Assembly (NCBI GenBank): GCA_016713535.1
Contig: JADJOY010000039.1
Coordinates: 81,966-145,965, forward strand
Source of the DNA: JADJOY01 sp016713535 [NCBI: Deltaproteobacteria bacterium]
GTDB taxonomy: Bacteria; JADJOY01
DNA: 64,000 bases
Reading direction: 5' to 3'
The notes beneath the pieces are model-generated. The model was not told the origin of the DNA. It made no database searches and saw nothing but the letters and a program-made list of their open reading frames with translations. Within the stretch, counting starts at the first letter, position 1. Each line of letters begins with the position of its first letter. This document shows, piece by piece, positions 29,700 to 38,160 of the stretch. Position numbers and translations under genes: made by a program.

Positions 29700-31894
29700 C
29701 CGCGATCACGACCACCGAGCTCGGCCGGACCACCGCCACGGTGGTGGTGATCGGCAACCCCAACACCGGCAAGAGCACGATCTTCACGGCGCTCACCGGC
29801 GTCCGCCAGAAGGTCGCCAACTATCCGGGTGTGACGGTCGAGAAGCGCTCCGGCCACCTCTCGCTCGACGGGATGGAGGTCGAGCTCGTCGATCTTCCGG
29901 GCACCTACTCGCTCGCGGCCCACAGCCCCGACGAGATGGTCGCGGTCGACGTGCTGTTCGGCGGTCTCGAGGGCATGGAGCACCCCGACGCGGTGCTGGT
30001 CGTGGTCGACGCCTCCAACCTGCGCCGCAACCTCTACCTCGCGAGCCAGGTGCTCGAGCTCGGGGTGCCGGTGGTGGTCGCGCTCAACATGGTCGACGTG
30101 GCCAAGGCGCGCGGCATCGAGATCGACGCCGAGGCGCTCGCCGCGCGCATCCGGGCCACCGTGGTGCCGATGGTCGCGAGCCACGACCAGGGACTCGACG
30201 AGCTGCGGGCCGCGCTCGCCAAGGCGTGCCGGGGCCAGCTCACGGCGCCCAGCGTGCACGTGCTCCCCGAGCTCTTCGCCGAGGCGGAGCGCATCGCGGC
30301 GAGCGAGGGCGAGCGCGGTCACCCGGTCAAGCGCTACGAGGTCGAGCGCGGCTTGATCGACGCCGGGGCCTTCGCCGAGACGCGCCTCATCGAGCGCGCC
30401 GGAGCGAGCCTGCGCGCCGAGCTCGAAGCCACGCGCGCCCGCCTCGGCAGCGGCCGGCCGCTCGCGGCCCTCGAGGCGCAACGCCGCTACGGCTGGATCG
30501 CGGCACAGCTCGACGGAGTCGAGAAACGCAGTGAGCCGCGCCGGACCTGGACCGACCGGATCGACGCCGTCATCACCCACAAGGTGTGGGGCTCGCTGGT
30601 GTTCGTGCTGGTGATGGGCGCGGTCTTCCAGTCGGTGTTTCGCTGGGCCACGCCCGTGATGGATGCCATCGACGGTGCCTTCAAGAGCCTCGGCACCGCG
30701 GTCGGCGACGCGCTGCCGCCGGGGGCGCTCGCGAGCCTCGTCACCGACGGCGTGATCGCGGGTGTGGGCAGCGTGCTGGTGTTCCTGCCGCAGATCCTCA
30801 TCCTGTTCCTGTTCATCGGCGTGCTCGAGGACTCGGGCTACATGTCGCGCGCGGCGTTCCTCATGGACCGCGTGATGCGCTTCGCCGGGCTCTCGGGCCA
30901 GTCGTTCATCCCGATGCTCTCGAGCTTCGCCTGCGCGGTGCCGGGGATCATGGCGACCCGCGTGATCGCAGACCGCCGCGACCGCCTCACCACCATCCTG
31001 GTCGCGCCGCTCATGACGTGCTCGGCACGGCTGCCGATCTACACCGTGCTGATCGCGGCCTTCATCCCCCACCGCCACTTCGCGGGCGGCTGGCTCGGGC
31101 TCCAAGGGCTCGTGATGCTGTCGCTCTACCTGCTCGGGATCGTGCTCGCGGTGATCGCGGCGTCGATCTTCAAGCGCACCGTGCTCAAGGGACCGACTCC
31201 CACGTTCCTGATGGAGCTTCCCGCCTACAAGTGGCCGCGGCCGCGGGCGATGGTGCTCAGGCTGGTCGAGCGCGCCAAGGTGTTCGTGCTGCGCGCCGGC
31301 ACGGTGATCTTCTCGGTCTCGGTGGTGGTGTGGGCGCTCTCGTATTTCCCCCGGCCGGCGTCGATCCACGAGCGCTTCGAGAACGAACGCGCCGAGGTGA
31401 CGGCGAGCGCGAGCGGCGAAGCGCGCGACACCGCTCTCGCGAGCCTCGCCGCCGCCGAGGATGCGGCGTACCTCGAGCAGAGCGTGTTCGGACGGATGGG
31501 CCACGTGATCGAACCGGTGTTCCGGCCGCTCGGCTGGGCCTGGCGGGTGGCCATGGCCGCGATCGCGTCGTTCCCCGCGCGCGAGGTGGTGATCTCGGTG
31601 CTCGGCACCACCTATGCCCTCGGCAAGGACGTGGACGAGGGCTCGGACACGTTGCGCTCGGCGCTCCAGGGCGCCCGCTGGCCGGACGGCAAGCCGGTGT
31701 TCACGGCCGCGACGGCGCTCGGGTTGATGGTGTTCTTCGCGCTCTGCCTGCAGTGCGTGGCGACGGTCGCGACCATCCGCCGTGAGACCCAGTCGTGGAA
31801 GTGGCCCGCGTTCGCGTGGACCTACATGACCGTGCTGGCCTACGTCGGAGCGCTCCTCACCTATCAGATCGGTACCCGGCTGATGGCCGGCTGA
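29696..31894 (+). CDS. feoB: Ferrous iron transporter FeoB
   Basis: 732 residues. The N-terminal GTPase domain has G1 G-N-P-N-T-G-K-S-T, G3 D-L-P-G-T-Y-S-L and G4 N-M-V-D, and is followed by a helical GDI-like domain. The membrane part begins near residue 295 (V-W-G-S-L-V-F-V-L-V-M-G) and includes both FeoB gate motifs: A-F-L-M-D-R-V-M with S-F-A-C-A-V-P-G-I, and S-A-R-L-P-I-Y. A further helix bears F-P-A-R-E-V-V. It imports Fe(II) across the inner membrane. Expression is expected to be repressed by Fur under iron sufficiency. Confidence 0.95.
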   Translation: MTAITTTELGRTTATVVVIGNPNTGKSTIFTALTGVRQKVANYPGVTVEKRSGHLSLDGMEVELVDLPGTYSLAAHSPDEMVAVDVLFGGLEGMEHPDAVLVVVDASNLRRNLYLASQVLELGVPVVVALNMVDVAKARGIEIDAEALAARIRATVVPMVASHDQGLDELRAALAKACRGQLTAPSVHVLPELFAEAERIAASEGERGHPVKRYEVERGLIDAGAFAETRLIERAGASLRAELEATRARLGSGRPLAALEAQRRYGWIAAQLDGVEKRSEPRRTWTDRIDAVITHKVWGSLVFVLVMGAVFQSVFRWATPVMDAIDGAFKSLGTAVGDALPPGALASLVTDGVIAGVGSVLVFLPQILILFLFIGVLEDSGYMSRAAFLMDRVMRFAGLSGQSFIPMLSSFACAVPGIMATRVIADRRDRLTTILVAPLMTCSARLPIYTVLIAAFIPHRHFAGGWLGLQGLVMLSLYLLGIVLAVIAASIFKRTVLKGPTPTFLMELPAYKWPRPRAMVLRLVERAKVFVLRAGTVIFSVSVVVWALSYFPRPASIHERFENERAEVTASASGEARDTALASLAAAEDAAYLEQSVFGRMGHVIEPVFRPLGWAWRVAMAAIASFPAREVVISVLGTTYALGKDVDEGSDTLRSALQGARWPDGKPVFTAATALGLMVFFALCLQCVATVATIRRETQSWKWPAFAWTYMTVLAYVGALLTYQIGTRLMAG

Positions 31895-31909
31895 GGTCGA
31901 GAGTTCGCC

Positions 31910-32083
31910 ATGAACGGACAGGAATGGATCGCGCTCGCCATCGTGGCGCTGGTGGCGTGGCTCCAGCTGCGCTCGTGGCTGGCGGCCAGCAAGAGCGCCG
32001 CGAGGAGCGGCGCGGCGTGCGGAAGCAGTTGCTCGGGCTGCCCGGGCCGGCGCCCGAGCGCGGCCCACGGCGCGTGTCACTGA
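31910..32083 (+). CDS. FeoB-associated Cys-rich small membrane protein
   Basis: 57 residues, starting 15 bp after feoB. One N-terminal transmembrane helix (W-I-A-L-A-I-V-A-L-V-A-W-L) is followed by a short basic linker and a C-terminal tail with four cysteines (A-C-G-S-S-C-S-G-C-P, then G-A-C-H). Small Cys-rich single-span proteins next to feoB form the FeoB-associated family, suggested to stabilise the transporter or deliver or sense iron. The gene is too short for standard length filters. It overlaps the start of the following lipoprotein gene by about 10 bp, indicating a single transcript. Confidence 0.75.
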   Translation: MNGQEWIALAIVALVAWLQLRSWLAASKSAARSGAACGSSCSGCPGRRPSAAHGACH

Positions 32084-32406
32084 CGGTGCGGCGCGCACGG
32101 CTGGCCGAGGCCGCGCTCGCCGCCGTCCTGACGCTCGGCGGCTGCGCGCCGAGCACGCCCCCGATCCCGCCCGACATCGCCTCCGTGATCGTCATCGGCA
32201 GGACCACCCTCGGCGACCTTCGCGAGCTCCTCGGCGAACCGCGGACGCTCGACTCGTCGCCGACCGGGCGCACGGCCACGTGGCGGCAGGACGAGTCGTC
32301 GACCCTCGGAACGGGCCACACCCGGCGGCTGGTCGTCGAGCTGGCGCCGACGGGCGAGGTGCGGTCCTTCGACTACCAGTCCAACGTGCCGGGCGAGGCT
32401 CCCTGA
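32074..32406 (+). CDS. Small BamE/SmpA-like lipoprotein
   Basis: 110 residues from GTG 32074 (GTG 32086 is an alternative). The signal sequence ends L-G-G-C-A-P, a good lipobox. The mature part has I-G-R-T-T-L-G-D-L-R-E-L-L-G-E-P followed by T-A-T-W-R-Q-D, which matches the SmpA/BamE fold: a G-x-T-x2-D helix, G-E-P, then a W-containing strand. BamE belongs to the outer-membrane assembly machine, but many paralogues are free lipoproteins. Its overlap with the feo operon suggests co-transcription, possibly incidental. Confidence 0.6.
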   Translation: MSLTVRRARLAEAALAAVLTLGGCAPSTPPIPPDIASVIVIGRTTLGDLRELLGEPRTLDSSPTGRTATWRQDESSTLGTGHTRRLVVELAPTGEVRSFDYQSNVPGEAP

Positions 32407-32571
32407 CCGGGCACGACCTCCACAACCTGCCAGACATTTTCACCACTTATTGCCATTGCAAATCGACACATTACGCCATTCAAAACAGGTACAAACTGCT
32501 TTCCGACCCGCGTGAATCTCACGCAAAACAGGCCGAATTCGTGCCCCGTAGGCACCGGATCGGCCGCGTTC
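32407..32571. other. AT-rich convergent intergenic pocket
   Basis: 165 bases between the lipoprotein gene and the convergent DUF362 gene are distinctly AT-richer than the rest of the window. They contain a small hairpin (GCGTGA-ATC-TCACGC, 32510-32524, followed by AAAACA) and two copies of AAAACAGG. No convincing gene was seen. It may hold the transcription stops of both neighbours. Confidence 0.45.
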
Positions 32572-33690
32572 CTAGAGCGGATCGCCCTTGGGATGATTCC
32601 AGCGCCGGTTGAGGCGCGCGGCGAGCGCTTCGGCGGCCGGGTAGATCGCGCGCTGCACCGAGTGCGGCACGAAGTACTGGGGCCAGAGCAGCCGCTTCCA
32701 GCGCCGCCGGTCGCCAGGCGTGAGCGCGTGGCGGCGGATGCGCGTCACCGCCTCCGGGGCGATCGGGGTCGAGCCGGGGACGAGCTCGTAGCCGGGCGCG
32801 GGCCCCTCGACCGCTGCGCGCAGATGGTCGACCTTCTCCCACGGATAGTCGAGGACGTCGCACCAGAAGGCATCGCCGCGCAGCAGGTCGCGGTGCGCAA
32901 CGAGGCGGTCGATCCGCACCGGCACCGTGAAGTGCGGCCCCAGTCCCGAGCCCAGGAACGCCCCGCCCCCGATCGAGATCGCCGGGCGTAGGAGCCGCGC
33001 CGCAGCCGTCACGACGCGGTCGATGCGATCGAAGTGGCGGTGATAGTCGCCCTTGGTACTCCAGCGCAGGGCACCGTAGAGGTTCTTCGCCGCGAGCGTG
33101 ACGCCGCACTCCCAGTGGTACTTGGGCGCATAGGCGTCGATGACCAGGACGTTGGGATCGAGCATCGCCATCGGCACGTCGAGCGGGATCTCGAGGCCGT
33201 CGCACGTCACCCGCGCCCACTCACCCTCGGCCAGGCTCTCGAACGCCGCGCCTTCCTCCAGCAGCAGCTCGTCGTAGCCGCGCCGCCTGAGCAGCTCGGC
33301 GCCGGCGCGGCACGCGCGCTGGTCGCCCTCGGCCACCACCACGCTTGCGCCACGCGCCCGCGCCCAGCGGATCACGCCCCGGGTGAGGTCGGGATCGGTG
33401 AACGAGCCAGGGCAACCGGGCAGGCCGCCGCCCAGGTTCACCTTGACGAGGACGCGCCCGCCCGGGCGCATGAGCTCGTCGGCGTCGAGCGCGCCGAACG
33501 CTTCCTCGACGGCCTCGTGCGGCGTCACCCCGTCGAAGCGGCCACACCACAGGCGGCGATCGTCGGTGACGAGCGGTACCGCCACCTCCTTGCCCTCCCA
33601 GTGACCGCGCTTGCGATCCAGGTCGACCCACGGCACCAGGCCGCGCCCGTACTCCTCGCGCAGCCCCTTCTCCGCTCCGGCTCTGGCCAT
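32572..33690 (-). CDS. DUF362 domain protein
   Basis: 372 residues from ATG 33690. The domain pattern V-L-V-K-V-N-L-G-G near residue 82, a second segment V-V-V-A-E-G-D, and A-K-N-L-Y-G-A-L after a hydrophobic V-L-V-I-D-A-Y stretch match DUF362 proteins. These are often found with ferredoxin domains or radical SAM enzymes; the function is unknown. No C-terminal Fer4 cysteines are present in this copy. It is divergent from the HisN-like gene with a 68-bp AT-containing gap that could hold both promoters (TATATGAGATAA near 33709-33720). Confidence 0.7.
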   Translation of the reverse strand: MARAGAEKGLREEYGRGLVPWVDLDRKRGHWEGKEVAVPLVTDDRRLWCGRFDGVTPHEAVEEAFGALDADELMRPGGRVLVKVNLGGGLPGCPGSFTDPDLTRGVIRWARARGASVVVAEGDQRACRAGAELLRRRGYDELLLEEGAAFESLAEGEWARVTCDGLEIPLDVPMAMLDPNVLVIDAYAPKYHWECGVTLAAKNLYGALRWSTKGDYHRHFDRIDRVVTAAARLLRPAISIGGGAFLGSGLGPHFTVPVRIDRLVAHRDLLRGDAFWCDVLDYPWEKVDHLRAAVEGPAPGYELVPGSTPIAPEAVTRIRRHALTPGDRRRWKRLLWPQYFVPHSVQRAIYPAAEALAARLNRRWNHPKGDPL

Positions 33691-33758
33691 CGGTTCTCGG
33701 CTCCCTCTATATGAGATAACACCGCTCGCGGCGCGACACGCGCACGCCGGAGACCCCG

Positions 33759-34523
33759 ATGCTCGATCCGCGCTTTCGACTGTTCGCCGAGGAGCTCGCC
33801 GAGCTCGCCGGCACCGTGATCCGACGCTACTACCGCCAGCCGGTCCAGATCGACGAAAAATCGGACGCGACGCCGGTGACGCAGGCCGACCGCGAGGCCG
33901 AGTCCGCGATGCGCGAGCTCATCGAGCGGCGCTTCCCCGAGCACGGCATCCTCGGTGAAGAGCACGGCGAGGTGAACGCGGGGGCGGAGTGGCGCTGGGT
34001 GCTCGATCCCGTCGACGGCACCAAGAGCTTCGTGCTCGGCATCCCGATGTTCGTGACGCTGATCGCCCTCGAGCACCGCGGCCAGCCGGTGCTAGGCGTG
34101 GTCGACCAGCCGATCTTGCGCGAGCGGGTGATCGGCGACGGCACCGAGACGCGCCTCAACGGCGCGCCGATCCGCGTGCGAGCCTGTCCGGCGCTCGCCA
34201 ACGCCTACCTCCTCGCGACCGATCCACTCCTGGTCGAGAAGCACTTCGGCACCAAGGGCTTCGACCGCCTGACCCACTCGGTCAAGTGTTTCCGCGCCAT
34301 CGGCGACGGCTACGCGTACGGATTGCTCGCCGCCGGCTACGCGGACGTGGTCCTGGACCCGATCATGAACCCGTGGGACGTGGCCGCGCTGATCCCGGTG
34401 GTGCGTGGCGCGGGCGGCGTGATCACCGACTGGCACGGCGGCGATCCGGTCGGGAAGTCGAGCACCGTGGCGGCGGCGCCGGAAATCCACGCCCAGGTGA
34501 TCGCGACGCTCGCAGGCGCATGA
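33759..34523 (+). CDS. hisN: Inositol-monophosphatase superfamily enzyme, histidinol-phosphatase (HisN) type
   Basis: 254 residues. All three metal-site motifs are present: G-E-E-H-G near residue 68, D-P-V-D-G-T-K-S-F near 84-92 and N-P-W-D-V-A near 205-210. A K-S-D-A-T-P-V-T-Q-A-D element precedes them. The length and the D-P-V-D-G-T-K-S-F form are typical of HisN-type histidinol-phosphate phosphatases, though inositol or other sugar phosphates cannot be excluded from sequence. The reaction would be histidinol phosphate to histidinol in histidine synthesis. Its stop overlaps the ATG of the beta-propeller gene; no other his gene is near. Confidence 0.8.
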   Translation: MLDPRFRLFAEELAELAGTVIRRYYRQPVQIDEKSDATPVTQADREAESAMRELIERRFPEHGILGEEHGEVNAGAEWRWVLDPVDGTKSFVLGIPMFVTLIALEHRGQPVLGVVDQPILRERVIGDGTETRLNGAPIRVRACPALANAYLLATDPLLVEKHFGTKGFDRLTHSVKCFRAIGDGYAYGLLAAGYADVVLDPIMNPWDVAALIPVVRGAGGVITDWHGGDPVGKSSTVAAAPEIHAQVIATLAGA

Positions 34524-35947
34524 GGAAGGCGTGGGCGGCGCGAGCGCGCGCCGCCGCTGGGATCGCCACGCTCGCGCTCGTGCTGGCGGCACAGCCCAGC
34601 GCCGCGTGGGCCGGGGCGACGCTCGGCTGGCGGATGGACGGCAACGGCGCCTTCCCGGATGCGGACCCGCCGCTCGAGTGGTCCACCTCCCGTGACGTGG
34701 CGTGGGCCACCCCCATGCCGAGTTGGAGCAACGCCTCGCCGGTGCTGGTGCAGGACCGGGGGCTGGTGGCGTCCGAGCCGGACCGCCTCCTGTGCGTGCG
34801 CAAGAGCGACGGCGCGCTCCTCTGGGAGCGCGCGAACCCGCTCGCCGACGCGATCCCCGCGCCGAGCCCGCGCCCCGCGATGCTCGACGCCATGACCGCC
34901 ACCGCCAAGACCGCGGCGGCGCTGGGTGAGGAGGAGCGCGAGTTGACGAGGTTGCGCCACGAGCTGCGCCGCGCGCCGGACGAGACCGCGCTACAGTCCC
35001 GGATCGAGGCCCTCGCCGCGCAGGTCGCGAAGACCCGCCACCTGCTGGGCTCGCTCCTGATCGCCAAGCCGGAGGGCGTGACCGAGGCGACCGGCTTCTC
35101 GAGCCCCACCCCGGTCACCGACGGCAAGGTGGTGTACGCGCTCTTCGGCACCGGCGTGGCGGCGTCGTACGACGCCGACGGCCGGCGCCGCTGGATCCGC
35201 TACCTCGACCACTCGCAGGTGGGCGACGGCGCGGCGAGCTCGCCGGTGCTGGTGGGCGACACGCTGGTGGTGTCGATCAACGAGCTGATGGGCCTCGACG
35301 CCGCCACCGGCGCGGTCCGCTGGCGCGCGCCCGTGCCCTACCGGCCCGGCACGCCGGCGGCCGTGCGTATCGGCGACGTCGACGTCGTGGTCACGCCCAC
35401 CGGCCACTGCGTGCGGGTGGCGGACGGCGAGATCCTGGCGAGCGGGATCGGCAACCTCGACTTCGCGTCGCCGGTGGTGCAGGACGGCGTGCTCTACATG
35501 ATCGCGCAGCCGTCCCGGGCGTTCCGCATCCCGACCGCGCTCACCGAGCCGCTCGCGTTCGAGCCGCTCTGGAGCGCGCGGGTCAAGGGCGAGCGCTACT
35601 ACGCCTCGCCGCTCGTCGCGGGTGGTCTCGTCTACGCGATCACCCGCGGCCAGATCCTGAACGTCCTCGATGCAGCGAGCGGCGAGCTCGTCTACGCGAC
35701 CCGCCTCAAGCTCGGCTGGGCGGGCGCCTCGGACAGCGTGTTCTCGAGTCCAACCCTCGGCGGCGGACACGTGTTCGTGAGCGGCTTCAGCGGCACCACC
35801 GCGGTCGTGCCGCTCGGCCGGACCTTCGCGCAGGTGGCGTCGAACGAGCTCGAGAAGTTCCGCTCTTGCCCGGTGTTCGAGGGGAGCCGGATCTACGTGC
35901 GCGGCGCGACGAAGCTCTGGTGCCTGGCGAAGGGCGCGCGTCCGTGA
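34520..35947 (+). CDS. Exported PQQ-like beta-propeller protein
   Basis: 475 residues, with a Sec signal peptide ending near S-A-A-W-A-G. The mature chain shows repeated beta-propeller blades with D-G-x-x-x-W or D-A-x-x-G endings (S-D-G-A-L-L-W-E-R, Y-D-A-D-G-R-R-R-W, L-D-A-A-T-G-A-V-R-W, L-D-A-A-S-G-E-L-V-Y), like BamB/quinoprotein folds. A predicted coiled segment lies at about residues 120-185. No quinoprotein dehydrogenase catalytic motif is visible, so it may be a scaffold or substrate-binding protein. It is coupled to the HisN-like gene (ATGA) and to the next membrane protein gene (GTGA). Confidence 0.75.
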   Translation: MRKAWAARARAAAGIATLALVLAAQPSAAWAGATLGWRMDGNGAFPDADPPLEWSTSRDVAWATPMPSWSNASPVLVQDRGLVASEPDRLLCVRKSDGALLWERANPLADAIPAPSPRPAMLDAMTATAKTAAALGEEERELTRLRHELRRAPDETALQSRIEALAAQVAKTRHLLGSLLIAKPEGVTEATGFSSPTPVTDGKVVYALFGTGVAASYDADGRRRWIRYLDHSQVGDGAASSPVLVGDTLVVSINELMGLDAATGAVRWRAPVPYRPGTPAAVRIGDVDVVVTPTGHCVRVADGEILASGIGNLDFASPVVQDGVLYMIAQPSRAFRIPTALTEPLAFEPLWSARVKGERYYASPLVAGGLVYAITRGQILNVLDAASGELVYATRLKLGWAGASDSVFSSPTLGGGHVFVSGFSGTTAVVPLGRTFAQVASNELEKFRSCPVFEGSRIYVRGATKLWCLAKGARP

Positions 35948-36324
35948 TCGTGCCGGCGTGGGCGTGGTGGTTCACGTACCTCGCGGTGCCGGTGGTGGCG
36001 GCGCTGCTGGCGACGCTGCGAAGGCTGGGACGGGGGGGAGGCGAAGCACGACCGGCGCGCCTCGCCCGGGTCCGCAAGGCGGTCGCGTTCGCGCTCGGGA
36101 TCTCGGCGCTCTGCAACGCGTTCGACTTCCTGCGCATGCTCGGCGACGTGAGCGGCTTCGGCTCGCTCGTCTACCTCGCGATCCTGGCGTCGCAGGCGGG
36201 GCTCGCGACGACGCTCTCGCGCACGACACCACCGCGCACCGAAGCGGGGTTCGCCCTCGTCGCGGTCGCGATGACGATCACCATGCTGCTGGTGCGCGCC
36301 CAGGTGATCTGGATCTTCGCCTGA
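35944..36324 (+). CDS. Small integral membrane protein
   Basis: 126 residues from GTG 35944, overlapping the previous stop. Four hydrophobic segments are visible: W-W-F-T-Y-L-A-V-P-V-V-A-A-L-L, a second around A-V-A-F-A-L-G-I-S-A-L, a third L-V-Y-L-A-I-L-A-S-Q-A-G-L, and a C-terminal V-A-V-A-M-T-I-T-M-L-L-V. The family is not recognised. Its translational coupling to the beta-propeller protein suggests the pair acts together at the inner membrane. It ends 18 bp before the stop of the convergent sirtuin gene. Confidence 0.65.
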   Translation: MIVPAWAWWFTYLAVPVVAALLATLRRLGRGGGEARPARLARVRKAVAFALGISALCNAFDFLRMLGDVSGFGSLVYLAILASQAGLATTLSRTTPPRTEAGFALVAVAMTITMLLVRAQVIWIFA

Positions 36325-36342
36325 GCCCGGCCGCGCCGTGGC

Positions 36343-37131
36343 TCAGCCGCGCCGCGCGCGGACCCGCTCGACGAGCGCAGGCAGCAGCTCGACGCAGTCG
36401 CCCTCGAGGCGCACCGACGCGACGCCGTCGTGGGCGGTGTCGCCGCGGTTGACGATCACGTAGGGAGCACCGGCGCGACGCGCCGCCAGCGGCACGAGCG
36501 CCGCGGGCTGGACCTCGAGGGTCGAGCCGATCGCGAGGGCGGCATCGGCACGCGCCGCCGCGTCGAACGCACGCTCCATCTCAGCCTCCGGCATCGCCTG
36601 GCCGAACGAGATCGTGGCGCTCTTCACCGGCCCGCCGCAGCCGCAGCGCGGCGAGCGGCGACTGCGGCGGAACTCCTCCATCCACGGTCCGGGCTGACTT
36701 CGCTCGCCACAGCTCAGGCACACGATCCAGCGGTTGGTGCCGTGGATCTCGACGACCCGCGCCGGGTCGCTGCCCGCGTCCTGGTGGAGCCCGTCGATGT
36801 TCTGGGTGACGAGCAGCTCGACGATCCCCATCCGCTCGAGCTCGACGATCGCCGTGTGCGCCGCGTTCGGTCGCGCGAGCTGGAACTGATCCCACGACTC
36901 GAGCTTGAAGTCCCAGTGCTCGATCCTCGCATCCTCGGACGCGAGGAAATCCTGGAAGTAGACCGGCTGGCGGCGCTTCCACACGCCGTTCGGACCGCGG
37001 AAGTCCGGGATGCCCGAGCCGGTCGAGAGACCCGCGCCGGTGAAGACGAGCACGCGCCGCGACGCGCCGAGCACCGCCGCCGCGCGCTCGAGCGCGAGCT
37101 CGGTCGCGCCCTCGAGGTCCGCCGCCGTCAT
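36343..37131 (-). CDS. NAD-dependent protein deacetylase, Sir2 family
   Basis: 262 residues from ATG 37131. The NAD-binding motif G-A-G-L-S-T-G-S-G-I-P-D-F-R lies near residue 32, and T-Q-N-I-D-G-L-H near 118. The catalytic His is in E-I-H-G-T-N near 140, and four cysteines (C-L-S-C, then C-G-C-G) give the structural zinc site. A G-S-T-L-E-V-Q-P motif closes the NAD pocket. It removes acyl groups from protein lysines using NAD. It is a stand-alone gene, convergent with the membrane protein and divergent from the methyltransferase at 37198. Confidence 0.92.
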   Translation of the reverse strand: MTAADLEGATELALERAAAVLGASRRVLVFTGAGLSTGSGIPDFRGPNGVWKRRQPVYFQDFLASEDARIEHWDFKLESWDQFQLARPNAAHTAIVELERMGIVELLVTQNIDGLHQDAGSDPARVVEIHGTNRWIVCLSCGERSQPGPWMEEFRRSRRSPRCGCGGPVKSATISFGQAMPEAEMERAFDAAARADAALAIGSTLEVQPAALVPLAARRAGAPYVIVNRGDTAHDGVASVRLEGDCVELLPALVERVRARRG

Positions 37132-37197
37132 CCCACCCTCCTCGCCGCGCCGAGCCGGCGACTCGCACGCGCCAGGTCTGCTACCGTTCCGCTCCCG

Positions 37198-38139
37198 ATG
37201 AGCGAGCCCACCACCTCGAGCGCCTCGCTGGAGGCGCATTATGCCGAGTTCTTCGGCGCCATCGCCGACATGGCGCCGGGGCTCCTCCACCTCCATTACG
37301 GGCTCTGCGAGACCGCGCCGACCACACCGTGGCACGCGCTGCGGGCCCTGGCGCGCGGCCCGGTGGCGCTCCTCGACGAGGTCTGGAAGGCGGGCGAGCT
37401 GGAGGCGCTGCCGGCGGGGTCACGCGGGCTCGACGTGGGCTGCGGCCTCGGCGGTACCTCGCTCGAGCTGGCGCGGCGCTTCGGGGTGCGGATGGTCGGC
37501 GTCGACCGCACCCGCTCGCAGGCGCGCCGCGCGCACCAGCGAACCAGGCGTTTCCCGGAGGGCGAGCGGATCCGCGTGGCGCAGGGCAACGGCCTCGCCC
37601 TGCCCTTCGCGGCGCGCACGTTCCAGGTGGCGACGTCGATCGAGGTGGTGTTCCACGTTCTCGACAAACCCACGCTCTTCGCCGAGGTGGCGCGCGTGCT
37701 CGCTCCTGGCGGCACGTGGCTCATCGTCGACCAGGAGAACCACGAGGCCGAGAACCGCCTGAGCGAGCTCTTCCAGTTCGCCGAGCCCGGCGACATCGAG
37801 CGCCTCGGCGGCAACGCCGGCTTCGAGCTGGTGCGCGAGGTGGACCTCTCGGCCGGGGTCGCGCGCTGGATGCAGACCTACGCGGCGATGGCGTCGCCGC
37901 CGTGGCAGGCGGCGCTGGTGCCGCTCGCGCTCGTGCGCGGCGGCCCGGCACTCGCGCGCCGCTACCTGCGCGGCGTCCGCACCTACGAGCAGCTCGTCCT
38001 CGAGAATGCCCAGCGCCGTGGCCTCGCCGCTCCGGAAGCGCGCGCCCGGGGCGCGATCCGCGAGCTCAGACTCCACACCCAGCGCTGCCTCGCGGACGGG
38101 CGCGCCGCCTACAAGGTCTGGGCGCTCAGGCGCCGCTGA
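37198..38139 (+). CDS. SAM-dependent methyltransferase (class I)
   Basis: 313 residues. The SAM-binding motif D-V-G-C-G-L-G-G near residue 80, an acidic residue after the second strand (V-G-V-D-R), G-N-G-L-A-L-P-F and S-I-E-V-V-F-H place it in the class I small-molecule methyltransferases related to tocopherol, sterol or glycine methyltransferases. The N-terminal H-L-H-Y-G-L segment is typical of this group. The substrate is unknown. It is a single gene next to a radical SAM/permease/Rieske locus, and membership of a lipid or metabolite modification pathway is possible. Confidence 0.8.
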   Translation: MSEPTTSSASLEAHYAEFFGAIADMAPGLLHLHYGLCETAPTTPWHALRALARGPVALLDEVWKAGELEALPAGSRGLDVGCGLGGTSLELARRFGVRMVGVDRTRSQARRAHQRTRRFPEGERIRVAQGNGLALPFAARTFQVATSIEVVFHVLDKPTLFAEVARVLAPGGTWLIVDQENHEAENRLSELFQFAEPGDIERLGGNAGFELVREVDLSAGVARWMQTYAAMASPPWQAALVPLALVRGGPALARRYLRGVRTYEQLVLENAQRRGLAAPEARARGAIRELRLHTQRCLADGRAAYKVWALRRR

Positions 38140-38160
38140 GCGCCGGCCGGTGCCGTTCGG

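Noticed and set aside
29639-32098. A continuous minus-strand frame of about 800 codons antisense to feoB, and similar long frames opposite the subtilisin (25827-28808) and the nfnB/glpA-like genes (3777-6383 plus)
   Set aside because: They lie opposite well-identified genes, are Arg/His/Asp/Glu-rich in the way complementary GC-biased codons produce, and show no domain or ribosome-binding site. They are shadows of base composition.
32373-32555. Possible 60-codon minus-strand gene in the AT-rich pocket
   Set aside because: No ribosome-binding site, it overlaps the end of the lipoprotein gene, and it has no recognisable features.
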